64,000 bases of DNA from Apostichopus japonicus (lineage: Eukaryota; Echinodermata; Holothuroidea; Aspidochirotida; Stichopodidae): NCBI RefSeq assembly GCF_037975245.1, contig NC_092576.1, forward strand, positions 19,430,111 through 19,494,110. Reading direction: 5' to 3'. Within the stretch, counting starts at the first letter, position 1, and each line of letters opens with the position of its first letter. Position numbers and translations under genes: made by a program. Below are positions 38,722-53,300 of this stretch, piece after piece. Below the pieces are notes generated by a model. It did no database searches. It had not been told where the DNA came from and saw only the letters and a program-made list of their open reading frames with translations.

Positions 38722-39167
38722 GGTTGTAATTATGGGTAAATCGTCATTTAAATATTCATTATACGTGACTAATATCATTAATACAAAAAAAGATAGGGAG
38801 AACGCCATCAATTATTGTGCTGTTCACCTTACTGTAAATTTGCCCTTTTGCTTTGTTCTTCATTTTTCCTTTTTACTCTGCTCAGTGAACTTTCAAAAGC
38901 TGAACAAAACTACTGAGTCAAGCATCCTTCAAACATCCTTATTGATACTTAAGGCAGTTAAAATAACGTTTCCTCGAACTGAATATTGAAAAGCGGATTT
39001 TATGACCAGACTAGACAATTACATTACCACTATATAGTTTCTTTTCAATCGTAATTTCAGATAACGATAACGTACCACGGCTGTATTTAGCATTCCTATA
39101 ACACATTCACAACGTAAGCGTTCACAGCAAGTGGCAGGTTTTACTAAGTGGAAAGACATCATTCATC

Positions 39168-42100
39168 ATGACTGGTAAGTTTGTAAATGATAAAGAGATA
39201 GTGAATAAGTTGTTAATATTATTAAATTTGAACTCCTTTATGAATACAATATCGCAACACTTTTTCATAATAGCTGATGAAACCAAGTTAACTTACATAC
39301 GTATGATACCGAATTCATGTCACGTAATATTTACATATGGTTTATTACACACAATGGCGCACCTGTTAACGGCAAAGGCGAAATAACAATGACGAAGATG
39401 GTGACACTACAGAGTACAATGCCTATGAAAGATGACTATGACGAAGATTTTGTCAACGTCGACTACGATGATGATGACGGTGACGATGAATATAATTAAT
39501 ATTTTAATACGTAAATCGTAATGCACATGGATAGCCTGCAGACCACGTCTATCAAGCAGTGATGTCATACTTTATTGTACAAAAGAGGATGCTAACATTA
39601 TTGCTTTTATTTGAATTGTTATGTGTTTGTATGTTGTACCAGGTATGGCTTAACTACATTGTATTTGTATGTATGGTTTAACTAGTATATTGAAAGCATG
39701 CAGGCCAATAACCATTCGTGTTGGTTATTTGTATAACAAGTATCCACCATCAATTTCTTCATACTATGAGACTTATTGAGTAGACAAAAAAGAGGGATGT
39801 GTTTTGTTGACTTAAACGCTGGAGGGGTCACTTCAGCATGTGCTTGTGAGCTGTGATAATCTGTTTCTGCTTGTCCTACGTATTTTGACTTAGTACTTTG
39901 GTTACACATACAAAAGTTTATACATAAAACGATATAACAAAGACACTTCATCAAAAAGTCCAAGAATTAAGTAATAAAAAGGGGAACAATGTTAAGATGA
40001 TAGGATATAATAAAAAATACATCCACATATACAAAAAATAATACATAAAACGATATAAGAAACAGACTACAAAAAAAACATTCTAAGTGCTTGGATGGAA
40101 TGTATAAAGTAGCATGGTAAATAAATGAGGGATCTGTTTTAGGACCCCTGTTATTCTAAATCTATGTAAACGATATTAAAAATGTTGTACCTGACGAGTC
40201 CTTAAGAGTTTTTGCTGATGACACAAACGTTTTTGTCCACGACAAAAACTGTACCAATATCGTGCTTAAAGCACAATCAACGTTAAGCAGTCTCAAAAAT
40301 TGGTTTGATGCCAACAGACTTACCTTGAATCTTGGGAAAACTAACTTTACTATTTTCATGCCAAAGATAATGTTTCTCATTCGTGTCCAGAGCATTTTGT
40401 ATTGAATAATACTAATATTTGTAAAACAGATTGCGTCAAATATCTTGGCCTTATGATTGATGATAAATTGTCATTCAAGCAACATATTGATGACCTTTGT
40501 AATTGTCTTGTTAAGTTTAATGGCATTTTCTATCGCCTCCGGGATTCGCTCACTCCCTCTGTAGCTATTCAGCTTTACTATTCACTGGTTCGTTCTAAGA
40601 TTTCTTACGGTGCTGAAATTTATGGCATCCTACCAGTACTTTGCACAAAGACCTTGGTATTCTTAAGGTCAGCGACATTCATGTTCTCAAGATGTGTTCT
40701 TTTATTTATAAGTATATCAACAATATTCTCCCCCGTGTCTTTAGTGATATTGTTAATCCCTGTAATTCCGCGTATATTCGTAACAGTACGAGGAATAATA
40801 CCCATTTTTCTGTTAGCAAACATCACTCGAAACACGGTAAATTACTCTTGAACAACTACTGCTGTAAAACCTGGAAACTGCTTTCAAATGATATAAAAAC
40901 TGTTAAATCTTATGTAACGTTTAAGCGAAAACTTAAAGCCCACCTAATTGAAAACTACACTGACTGAGTATTGATTATCTCTACTCTTAATTGTTACCTT
41001 CTTTCTTCGTTTTCTTGTTATTTTTGGTCGCTAGCTCGATAAACTACTATTGTTTTTCTAGTGTCCTGTCTATACTATACCACTTTGTTCTATTGTTCTT
41101 ATGTATAGACGAAATAAAAAATGAAATGAAATGAGTTACTGTAAACTTACGTTCGGTATATGGGGGGGGGGGGGTTGTTAGATTTATGCTCGATTTATGC
41201 AGGAGACTTTTAAGTTCAGTATACAAAGAGTGATTCTGAATACTGTAATAAATCTTATTTGCTATTTTTGTAAACTAAGTTCTTGCAGCAGCATTTACAT
41301 TTTCTTAAAGTATATTGTAATCTAAATTGAATATAGCTGATGTGTATTTAAGAAACTTCGTTCTTCTTTCTTTGCTTTTTTACAATATAAAATGGTACCA
41401 GAGAGGCACTGTATAGATCACGTGTGCCAGGGTAGAATAATTAGTATCGGAAACATTTTCTTTAGAATTTTGGTTAAAGAGAGACACAACATAAGCCACA
41501 CTAGATATAATATAATTTTCTTAATACCTTGATACATTGCAAGAAAAGGTCAAACTGTCGTCTCTGCACACTCCCAGTTCTAGGAGTAATAGGTTAACAT
41601 ATTCACGGAAACAATTTTACCACTCAACTTTATTTATTCTAGATCAACAGCCTCCTCCATATGATAACAAGTCGGGAATTCCGCCTCAACAAGGTTATCG
41701 GCCTCAACAAGGTTACCCGCCTCAACAAGGTTACCCGCCTCAACAAGGTTACCCGCCTCAACAAGGTCATCCGCCTCAACAGCAGCAACATGAAGTTACA
41801 GCGGTACGTATAGGACTGGTGTTAACTATGAAGAAAATGTAGGCAGCGCTGCAAGCAATAATTTTTTTTTTTAATTTTCTAATTGTATCTTTCAAAAGAA
41901 TATTCAGAGGCAGATGTTCTAACGTTTGTTATTGGCAATATTGTTAAACATGATCACAGAATATTTCCAATTCATATCTCAATATACCAACCCACTATTT
42001 TATTATACAAAACTTATGATTTCCACAGCTTTATAAGTACGCTGCCGACCTTAGGACTTCTTTCAAATTTATGTACGAATTTTTCAAGCATACGTAATTA

Positions 42101-45100
42101 TCAAAGGCAACAACGGAGAGCCAAACGTTTCGTACAATCGAAACCTAACTGATATGTCAACTTAAGCGTATTATATATCCATTAGGAGTTACACTTAGGC
42201 GTGGCATCAATTCACATGTCAAAGACAGAAAAGAGAAATAGATAGTTTTGGAACCTATAGGTGCCATACCTTTGAACATATAGCCGTGATAGTTTACTTG
42301 TCTTGATGAAGTACTTTAATCATAACAAGCGCAATACATTTTAACTTATATGTGAGATACGTTGAACATATTGGTGCATTTGTTGTAACATATAGGCGTG
42401 CTACTGTTACGATACTCTTGAATATATGTATACACATTAAGGTTTATGTCTTTTCTTCTCCTTCTCTGTCTTCGGCATGTTAGTTTCAAATATTACTCGC
42501 TAATAATTACGTAAGTCGCCATACTTCTGTTATACTATTAAAGGAATTGTCTGGTGTAAGATTTTGATACATTGTCCTTGTAGTTATTATTTTTCTCTTT
42601 CTAACCATATAAAAATTGTCCCAATTCGACGTTTTCTTCTTGTAGAAATCTGGTTTTCAAATTCACCAGTTTCTCACCAAAAGTACCGTTTGTTCGAACG
42701 CTTTAATATGGTGATTGACATAGTGCTTGCAAATAGGCAAACAGGCGACTTGAAGTTGGCACTCCCATTTCCGCAGCAAATAAACTCTCCCGTGTAAGCA
42801 CATTGGATTGCCATATATATATAACGTACATACTCGCGAACGTATATCCTACGATGCCCAGTTGGTGTACTTGTATAGCGTTGCACATAGTACACTCACA
42901 CTCAAACCACAGTTCATAAACTGTTCTTCGAAATCGCTGAAATAAAATTTATGGATCAAAATAACAGTAAGAGGAAACTTGAAAAGTATTCTTAACACCG
43001 AAAGATAAACTTGGCGGAATCGATGTCAGAGCAGAATGTAGCACCGAGAAGCTTAGGCTTCGCAGAACTGTCCGATTGTAAACGTTAGAGTAGCCTACAC
43101 ATGCGACGATTCTTCGCTCTGGAGCTGGATAGCGCGATGTATAAACAACGAAGAGTGTGCTGTTCAAACTTATCTTGTGTTACACAAAGACCATGAAACC
43201 ACCGATCTAATACATATATGGCGGCTTAAGGAGTTTTTGAAAACATATCTAATTTATAAGAAATTTCACCGGAAATAAAGGAAGAAATTTATCTGTATAC
43301 AAACGCGGTTTTTGTTGTGAGTACCGTATAGGTATTATGTACTGTACGAAGGGTGGGTTATGTCGCAATCTGCATTAGCATAGCTGACGTAACGTTCTGT
43401 ACTGTTTAAATCTATTTGAAATGTCTATCCTTAACGATTAAAAAACGGTTTTTCTGTCAAATGCAACATTAGCGTTCTCATACTTTGACAACATGTTTGG
43501 AAAATTATTTATCATTTTGTAAGGTAACTTTTTTTGGGCCACCAGACAATCCTTTTAAATGCTGATATTAATGTAGACATTCCTACACATACTTGACATT
43601 TCTATACAGTTTTCCACAATCATGGAACGTTTGGCTCTCCTTTCAAAACAACAACAACGGGATTGAAACCTATGTAATCTATAGTTTGCTTTATTGTAGT
43701 CCTGGGCTCAATATGGTTATAAATGAAGCTGATTGGCATTTTCTTACTCCATACCAGCACAACACGGGCGGGTACATGATTTGAACATGGAGGAATGTGG
43801 CCCTGGTGTAGTTTAAAGCGAGCTGGAATATGGGAAGAGTGTGTGCATGAATATTATCCAACATTGGTTATTTATGACATCATAACACCGTTACAGACAT
43901 GACACTGTTATGATATACTAATGGCCGATAGTAGGCTACCCCGATGTGATTCTGTTACATGTATAGTTTGCTAATCTTGCTTTATTTCCCGTATATAGAT
44001 CAACACTGTCGCTGCCGCCACACAGCCTGCTCCTGTCACAATTGTTCGTACAACCCAGGTACAACCCAATGACTACTTGGTATTTGCAATTCTGGTCACC
44101 ATTTTCTGTTTCTGGCCTACTGGTATCGTGGCTATTGTATTTGCAGCTAAAGTAAGTATTTTATGAGGATCATTGCCATTCTAGCATATTTCTGGCTAGT
44201 ACAGAATGATCAGATTTATAACCCTATGTTTGGTTTCCTACATTAAATACCTCCAGTGTTGCACCTAAATATGCTAGGAAAAATGGTCACCCATTGCTCA
44301 AACACTTTACTGCCACCCTCGGGAGGTATCACTAACACATCTGTAGTTGTCACCTTTAACATGAAAATGTCTTAAAAGGTCCGACCCTCTCATCTCCCAC
44401 CGCTTCCTAAAAACTTTAGCAAACCTTTATTACATGTGAATCACTCTTCATTACCAGTTCAATAGTAATATAATCCCATATGATCCAATTATATATTAAT
44501 CCGCTGGCGAATAGTATGGTGTCATCATTTCATTTTTGGAAAAAGGAACCTGAAAATTGGCCCCTAAAACCAGCCTGTTTTTGTTTTTGTTTTTGTGAAA
44601 CTGGTAGTAGGAGGGGAAGATTGGTTAATGCAGGAGCGTAGTCTACCTTCGTAGTGTCATGGGGGGGGTTGCAAATTTTCTTTGAATGTTATTATATTGA
44701 TACATGATTTTTCATTTTTCAAAATAGTGTCATCATCGTTATCATTTTAACCACCATTTGTTTTTACGACTTTGCGTGCGTGTGTTATATATATGTACGG
44801 CATCTACCAGACAGTTTTTAAGGGGGGGGGGGGGAGGTACATGTTCGCATCATAATTGTAGCTACGGCCCTGTGTGATATTAATCATATAAAGCAGATCC
44901 ATCATAGTACGTGTGTGCAGGTATGCGCAGGTATATCATATCTCAGTGAAAGCTATACCCGTCTTCCTTTTCAAGTGATCAAATGTCTATTTATATCTTT
45001 TCATGTTTATTTCTTGACAAGGTGAGAAGCCTTTTCAGTAGTGGTGACATACAAGGTGCCGAGCAAGCCTCTGCAAGCGCTAAGTTGTGGACGAAGATCT

Positions 45101-45153
45101 CCCTTGGTATCGGTATTGTTTGGATCACTGTTTACGTGATAATTCAATTATAA
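39168..45153 (+). CDS. F2: CD225/dispanin-family transmembrane protein with proline-rich N-terminus
   Basis: Four exons in frame with GT-AG junctions: 39168-39174 (ATGACTG), 41643-41803, 43999-44151, 45022-45153, about 150 residues. The PPPY motif is kept, followed by five hexapeptides (two are variants, GYRPQQ and GHPPQQ) compared with seven in F1. The intramembrane helix reads DYLVFAILVTIFCFWPTG, so one of the two adjacent cysteines of F1 is Phe here. The loop is [21 protein letters not shown] and the last helix [18 protein letters not shown]. Introns 1 and 2 carry a LINE and a MITE missing from F1. An ATTAAA signal is at 45440. It converges on R2, whose 3' end is 2.2 kb away. Confidence 0.85.
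40130..41128 (+). pseudogene. 5'-truncated LINE (CR1/L2-like) inserted in F2 intron 1
   Basis: The insertion is flanked by AAATGAG (40123-40129 and 41129-41135); F1 has the single empty site near 13400. It starts within the RT domain (GSVLGPLLF-like after a stop), carries the catalytic box as FADD near 40213, then LRVFADDTNVFV and KYLGLMIDDKLSFKQHI, and ends in an (AAATGA)n-type tail. Frameshifts, for example near 40630, and a stop break the ORF. Dead, but with little decay, and younger than the F1/F2 duplication. Confidence 0.85.
42542..43554. mobile_element. TTAA-flanked MITE, complete copy in F2 intron 2 (1013 bp)
   Basis: TTAA occurs at 42538-42541 and 43555-43558; F1 has a single TTAA at the matching place near 14855. 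Ends are AGGAATTGTCTGGTG and, in reverse complement, AAGGATTGTCTGGTG. The interior is the reverse complement of the 26043-27019 element. The ORFs of about 60-77 aa inside are shadows. Confidence 0.9.
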
Positions 45154-45330
45154 ACATCATCGTCGGCGCCGCCACTACAGCCGCCACCATCTCCGCCTTT
45201 GACTACTAATATTGATGGAGACGTACGGAAAGACAAATCTCTTCATTTGCTCTTTTTTTTCTTTGATATATCAAATTATAAACATCGTCGCCGCCGCCAT
45301 CGTCTACTCCTCCTGATGACGTACGGAAGG
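45154..45330 (+). repeat. Partial tandem duplication with GCC-rich tract in the F2 3' region
   Basis: TATAAACATCRTCG followed by GCCGCC-rich sequence and GACGTACGGAARGACAAA occurs twice, near 45150 and 45271. In the deleted F copy the equivalent DNA is still in frame and encodes an Ala/Ser tail. F2 stops earlier, so this is now 3' UTR and the C-terminal tail was lost or never gained here. Confidence 0.65.
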
Positions 45331-46251
45331 ACAAAGAATATCTCATTATTCGCTCTTTTTTCTCTCTCTTTCTCTTTTCATTTTTATTAAACTATACTAC
45401 TCAGATGATACATATTTGTTTCTTAAAGCAAAACAAATGATTAAAGTTAATTTAAAATAATGTTGTTGATTCAAAATAGTTAGACTGAATATGAACCAGG
45501 TTATCTTTTTGACGATCTTTTCAAATAGCGATATTTCTAATATTTGGTGTTAATGATTTCTTTTACCATTATAACTGAGTGTCCTCAGATAAAATAGTAA
45601 TCGGTCTTAACTCATTTGATCAACTCTATACACATCGGCACCGTCAGGGCACAACATAATGTACTCTATTTTCAAACACGATGTCTTCCAGAATCCCCTA
45701 CAAATCTGTAAGCAGCCATATACTTCATTCTAACAACTTCCCTATGTACAGTATATCTTAAGTCATTGCCCTATAAACCGCTATCATTTCATATTCAGAA
45801 CTTGAGAACATAAACAGACGTACACCATTCTAATAATTTGTATATGACTGAAGTCATCGAATGCCCTTTGCACCGTGGTTATGTACCGAAGTGTACTGTG
45901 GTCGGTCTTTTTTTGGCTCTTTGTTGTTCATATAACAAACAATCAATCTAAAAAGAAAAATTCATTTGTACTTGAAGGTAAAGAAAAATAATGGAAGTAA
46001 GAGTTTAACATTTTTTTATGTGAACATCAGCTAAAAAGAAAAATTAAGTTCAGTTCAATCAAGGAAACTAATACCCTCTTCAGTTACAGTCCAACATATT
46101 TCTTTGAAATACACATTTTTGTAAAGATTTTTTTTTTATAATCCATGCTACCTTTACTGATGGGAGACCCTTTATTTTCTTACCATTGAAATATATTAAT
46201 GTTAATATCTGTCTGTGTGAATGTTTATGTAGAACAGAAGATACTGAAACC

Positions 46252-46314
46252 AAAAATTAGAACTACAAGGACAATGCATCCAAATCTTCTACCAGACAAT
46301 TCCTTTAATCTATG
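46252..46314. mobile_element. End stub of a TTAA-family MITE at a deletion junction
   Basis: F2's 3' flank follows F1's (to GATACTGAAACC, near 17650) and then switches to the last ~60 bp of the MITE, ending ACCAGACAATTCCT and TTAA at 46315-46318. In the first unit the corresponding points are 17655 and about 26960, so about 9.3 kb is absent here. Confidence 0.8.
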
Positions 46315-47353
46315 CAACTTGTCGGTAAGAAGGTGGGGGGGGGGTGGAGAGTAGAAAGGAATACCGTCATAGAATATGATCCTTTTACACTGAAGTGAGG
46401 TGAAATCTTAAGTGATGGGCTTGACGAAAAGCTCTGAAAATGGGATTTTCCTACAGATGGATTGTGTGTAAGGCAAATCCTGTGAGATAAGACTAATAAA
46501 GGATTTGATGAGGGTGTTGTAATCGGTCACAAACAGAATGCGGACTTGTAATTTTATAAGTGCCCATAGTTTTATCTGCTAGCCCTAAAAATGCCCTGTA
46601 CGATAAGCTGTAGAGGTTAAATGACGTTCAAGAAATATCCAGTTACATAGATGTTCATAATCACGTGGGTCGGTGCAAATGAGTTTCAGTCTGCCTCAAT
46701 TATTTGCAGACTTTAAGTACTATAATTCTTAAGACTACGTGGTTGAAAGCTCTGTAAATGTAAATGCACGTAAATATCAGTAGGCTTATCCTAATCAAAC
46801 TATCCATATTTACCAGTACATCCACAAAATCAAGTTTTTGGAGTTTAGACACTTCGGTGGAAAACTTTATATTGTCATGGAATGAATAAACAGTTCAAGT
46901 AAGTTAATTGCGCGTTTCTCAGCGACCGTTTAGCCCGACAAAAAAATATCGTCACTGTTTGTGTAATAATGTTATGTAAGTGGAAACACAGATATCACTT
47001 CCTGGTCCGATTAACTTTACACTTGGTAGATATGGGCCTGGGTATGAGTTGTAGAGCCTGCATGACGAATGACGTCATATATGGTCTAAGGTCAAACGTC
47101 AAAGAACCAAATATCACGTATTCTCGTAAGCCAAAATAACTACAGTAACTATAATGACTATACATAACCATCTGAGTAATATACAAATAACCAAAATAAA
47201 ACTGATCTTGAACTATGGAACAGAGACATGGTATACGGAGCAGTTTTCTTTTTCTCCCTCAAACCAGATTGGGTCGGTTTGAAAGTTTACTTGCGGTTTG
47301 GACAATTCCAAACTTGCCCACGTCCCCCCAGTCTCTTCATGCGGCATCAAGTT

Positions 47354-50300
47354 TTAAGTACCCATGGCAATGTTAAGTATAACAGAGATTGTTATCAAGA
47401 TTAAACCAATAACAAGAGAAATCAAAGACAACTTTTTTGCTATTGCTGCAGCGTCTTGGGCCCCATCTAGATCCCCACGGTTGAAAAGATCTTTGACCTG
47501 AAAAAAACAGAGGATAGTAGTGCATGAAGAAAGTTATAAACAGAATATTAAAAGAAAAGTCCAGGTCAAAATTTGATATGTTAAAGAGGAACATAATCTA
47601 CGCACTCTAGTTAAATTTGCATTTAATTCCTTTGCACCGTTTTTGAGATATTGACAGTTGAAGTTGCCACCTTTGTTACCAAAAGTGAAATTGGAGCAAA
47701 CTGGTGTGACGTCATAGTTACACAATAATGTTTTGACCTGGACTATTCTTTTAAAGGTGCAAGAACGCGTCTGGTTTAATGAGCTTTCCATGTGTCATAA
47801 CAACGACAAACCATTTTGAGTGACTTCCTCTTTCGTCTGTGCCTTCCATGACTCTTTAACAATCGATAGGTTGAGAAAGCTAATCGATTCTTTCAATTAA
47901 AAGTCAACATCAATCAATATATTGAAAACGATATAGGGCAGGAGAAAAACGTAACTCTTTTGGCTTTTATGCTTGCCAAATCCAAATACTTGAATAATGC
48001 ATTGCTTTCATTAGATTTTATGACTAAATATATTCATTATAGTTAATGAGAGATATATACTCGAGTCACTGGGTTATAGTAGCTTATATTTTACCTTTGA
48101 CCGAGTGACGTGCCCATGATTCCAAAGGTGGTCGGGGGGAGGAGGCAAACTTAAAATTTTGCACCATCTGATCTAAGTATATGGGGCTGAACTTTCACCG
48201 AAGTACCAAAGGCGTATACAAGATTTAATAATGTAGCGGGGATACCCTCTGATCATTGAAGGCGACATTTATGTTAGGTGGCCTCCCCCATAGATTTGTT
48301 TTGTCACTCTAGATGTCGAGTATTGCATTCTGATGTATGCTAAGATTATACTTTAAAGCTATAAGTAGCTCTTAACAGAACAAAAGTATACTACAAAATA
48401 CCGTAAAGAACTCGTGCATGTCCTCTAGTCGCAACCTTATACTGCAGGATTTTTGCAATAGATAAGTAAATTTCTTGACAGGCGTTATTCATTTCGTAGA
48501 GTATAAGGATGAAAACGGATAAATCACTTACTCTGCTAGAAAACACAATCGCTGCGATACCAGTGGGAAGGAAACAGCATATCGTTACAAAAATAGCCAG
48601 AGCCATGTAATTATTAGGCTCAACTTGAGCATCACGAGGGATAGTTACCGTGGTTGGAATCACCTAGAGAAAATACATAATTTATCATTGGTTAAGAGAC
48701 ACAGTTTTGTCATTTATTGTGATATAATGTATGTAAACTTACCGCGATACTGATTTAATTTCAAACATTGAGGTGAGATACACTCTGATGTAAGCTTCAT
48801 GTTGAAACATTGTTAACATTGAGCAAAGATAAGAACGTTTGTAATGTAACGTTTGTAATGGTAACACATGCATGCATGATCATTATACAACGTGATTATC
48901 GTGAATGTTTAACAGTCATATTCATTGTGTAGCCTAACAGACAGAATTTATTACAAATGCAGGCTTTATAAAATCCAACAATTTCTCAAAGGGGAAAATC
49001 CCCCCCCCCCCACTCCCTAACTTTCACACATCCAACCCCAACCCTTGGTTCAATTATAAAATCATCAGGTCGTTTGGTTTTACTGTTTTGTCTTACTACT
49101 ACAACTGTACAGTTAAGTGATACAATTGATCTTTTTCATCTCTTACATCAGCTTTAATAAATAAACCTTCGTCGATGTGTATGTACATCAACTCACCAGG
49201 TCGTTTTATGTTATTTATTATTATTATTAATGTATAATAGCTTTGTTAAATATCCGACTTCCTAATGTTTTAGAACTTTTACTCTTTAAGAAATCGTTTT
49301 ATTTATAGAACAGCCCCTTTTTGTAAACTGGTAAAGACAGCTTCTCAGATTCTTTGTTGAAGCTTCTTGATAATTTTGATAACTTTTGTAACGCTTTTTA
49401 TGTTTTCACTATTAACTTAGTCTCATAAGCTTTTATATGTCTTAACCTGTATTTTGATGTTTTGTCTTATTGTTATATTTTTATCCTATTTATAAATTTC
49501 TCTGTAAACTTATACTGGAATAAAGAAATGAAAAAATGAATCACAGCTGAATCACACAAAACTTCTTGGATGCACATTTAAATATGATTGTTTTGGGTTT
49601 TTTTCTTGCTCTCTTTAAATTCAATATCGTTCAATTGTCTACAACTTCCTATTAACACCTAATATCTACTCACACATGCATGTCACATACTAACCCCTGC
49701 CCTGCCATGCTGAGTAATACAATTAATTTGTTTCATCTATTACATCAACTTTAATAAAGAAACCTTCGTGGATGTGTATGTACGTAAACTCACCAGGTCG
49801 TTTTAAGTTATTTATTATTATTGTTAATGTATAATTGCTTTGTCAAACATCCGACTTCCTGAATCACAGCTGAATCACACAAAACTCCTTGAATGCGTAT
49901 TTAAATATGATTTGTTTGGGGTTGTTTTGCTCTCTTTAAATGCAATATCGTCCAATTGTCTACAACTTCCTCTTAACACCTACTTTCTACTAACACATGC
50001 ATGTCACATACTTACCCCTGACTTGCCTTGCTGAGGATTTGGATCTGAAAATAACAAGAAAAGCTACTAATGTTTAAACTGGCGGAGATTGAACGAGATA
50101 TAAATTGTCCAGTGTAATCGTTAATACAAATGGAGGTTGGGTGTGGGGGGGGGGGGAAGTATCTGTCAGGCAAGGGGATGGATAAAGAATTGTAACGGAG
50201 AATGGGGGAAGGTCAAGGGGATAGATAAAGAACCGTTACGGAGGACAGGGGAGGGACAAGGGTATGGATAAGGATCCGTAACGGGAAATGGAAGGGAGAA

Positions 50301-53300
50301 GGGGTGGATAAGGAACCGTAACGGAGAATGGAGGGGGACAAGGCGAGGAATGAGGAACCGTAACGGAGAATGGAGGAGGGAAAATGGGATGCATAAGGAA
50401 CCATAGCGGAGGACAGGGGAGGGACAAGGGGATGGATACGGAACCGTAAAGGAGGATGGGGGAGGGACTAGAGGAGGAATGAGGAACCGTAACGGTGAGT
50501 GGGGGAGGGACAAGGGGATGGATAAGGCACCGTAACGGAGAATAAGACGGACATTGGATGGATAAAGAGAGATGCATACGACTCTACCGGGCAACAAGAC
50601 TGTTGTCAGGATCTTGGAAAATACAATATATCTTATATATTACATTAAATACCGCCGCGGTATACATTCGACAACGTAGTGATTCTACAACAACCAGTAG
50701 ACACTGAATCCAATATTAATTGATCAATTAATTAATGTTGCTTTCGGACGATGAGTTGTGGTAAAGCCTTCCTTCCAACCTAATTATTATGAAAGGAAAA
50801 TATGCTAGAACTAAGTAGGAAAAGGATTGGGGTAAGAAGGCACCTTAAGCTCGGAAGTCCATTCTTCACGCACTGTAAAAGCTTCTAAAGAAGGGGAACG
50901 TACCGTAACTTTGTTTGGGATATTTAAGGATATGGTGTATGTATACTTTGCTAACCGAGAGTATATTTTATCGTTCTACTTCGGAGCCGGTTTGATGGAA
51001 TTATTGTTATGATGAAACAGAAATAGGTCTTGACCAACAAATACTACCATTGTCTAGGTATATTACCATCACATAGTATACATATGTGTATCTGAGGTTA
51101 ACATTCATACAATTCAGTTACATGATATTATCAGTATTCTAGTAACTCTTCATATTATCAGCGATCTGTTCCTGGCTACTAAGTCATCCTTGACATGAAA
51201 GGCGGGGGAATTAAATGACAACCAGATCATCTAACCGATGCAGTCCCGATGAGGTGCACATGGGTACGTTTCTACACCCCTCCTCTTTTGTGAAAACCAG
51301 GCCGAAAAGTGTCCATTTTGCTATTAAGAGTGTACCTTTTTGTAACTGTTGTAATATTATAAAGTGCTCATGCACTCTCACCAATGACAACATATATTTT
51401 CTGCTATAATGCTTAAAGGGGCGTGGTCGTCATGAAATATCGACAGCAATTTATTTTTCAATTTTCTCATTGGTTTAAGGTTTGTTGCCAAACAAAAATG
51501 TTCATTGTGATGTAAGAGCTTTTAAAATAAGAAAAAATAAATTCGTTTTCAGTATTCAATGTCAAGCTTTTAAAGTTTTTAAATATATATACTGCAGTAT
51601 TTTAAATTATTACACTATGCGCAAAGATCGGTAGTGACTGGTTAGATGGATTCTACTTTAACTAAAAGAGAAGTATAAATGGTATCTGACCACTAATTTC
51701 CAAGAAGCCTGCCGACGACATGTGTGCAAAACGCAGGCGTTGTTGCCACAGCGGCAATATGAAGTGCATGCGCTACATATGCACAGTCCTCATCGCACTG
51801 GATCTGGATCTGGAGTGATACTACTCAACTCTCCTAAAAGGGGTAAAACGAGTAGGGTGGTGCAGACTTGTTTAAGCTGTGATTGGTTTCTGGCTGTAGT
51901 GTTGGGCGACAGCCGCTTTGAAGTTATTCTTGTCCTCGATTTCTTTGATGTGTTGTGGGAGGGCGTTCCAGTCTATTAGTTTTTTTGGCATGAATGAACA
52001 TTTTAAACAGTTTTTGTTGCAGGGAATTTGAATGTAAGATCCGTGTCTTGAAGAGCGGACGACCGGGCGCAGAATTGTTTGCGTTGGTATGGCAAGGCGA
52101 CCCGATTGGGCTTGGTGTAATATGCAGACTCTAGTCACTCTTCTTCTTTCCTCCAACGGTTCCCATTTCAGTTCTTGTTTCATGTGTGACACACTGCTAG
52201 TCCTTCTGTAATCGGCGGTTACGAACCGAGCACCCCTGTTTTGAACGGATTCTAGTTTCTCTTTAAGTTCTTTGGTTGACGGATCCCATACAGATCCACA
52301 GTACTCCATTGTTGGTCGCACTAAAGATTTGTATGCTAAGTTTTTGACCTGTTTTGAGCATGAATGTAAGTTTCTCTTTATAAACCCTAGGGTTCTGTTT
52401 GCCTTTGCAGCAGTATAATTTACGTGTGAGTTCCATGACCAATTTGACGTAAGTGTTACCCCAAGGTAAGGGTATTCTTTCTTTTCAGCCAACTCTGTAT
52501 TATTAAGTGTGTATATGAATTTTTTGGGAGATTTTGAATGAGTCACTCTCAGAACATAACACTTTTGGGCATTAAATGCCATTTGCCACTTTGACTGCCA
52601 TGCAGTGAGCACATCTAAGTCCTTTTGTGACATGCCAGCATCCTCAGGACCGGATACTTTTCTGAACACGATGCAATCACCTGCAAAGAGTTTCACACTA
52701 GATGTTAAGTTCTGAGGCAAGTCATTAATAAACACTAGGAAGTCCATGGGTCCCGTAACTGTTCCCTGAGGAACACTAGATTTCACATCTACCCATTATG
52801 AACATTTACCATCTATCACTACTCGCTGTTTTCTTTGAGTGAGGAATGCTTCTGTCCAATTAAGTGCTTTTCCCCTTATACCATAACGATCAAGTTTGAG
52901 AAGTAATCTGCGATGTGGAACCTTGTCAAACGCTTTCGCGAAATCCTTAATAATCATGTCCACCTGATGTTTTTGGTCTAAGAGACAAGCTATCTCATGA
53001 GTTGTATTTATCAGCTGTGTCTCACATGAGTGGTTTCTACGAAAGCCGTGTTGATTTTCGCACAAAATTTGGTGTTTATCCAGGTGTTGCATGACATTTG
53101 ATTTCAGTATGTGTTCGAATATTTTACTCGCAACAGACGTCAGGTTCACCGATCTATAGTTGGATGGTACAGTACGGTCCCCTTTTTTAAAAATGGGAGT
53201 TATGTTTGAAATCAACCAGTCTGTTGGTACTACAGCTGTATCTAATGAAAGTTGAAAAATGATTTTGACTGCTGATCTCTTCTGCTGTTGTTTTGAGATA

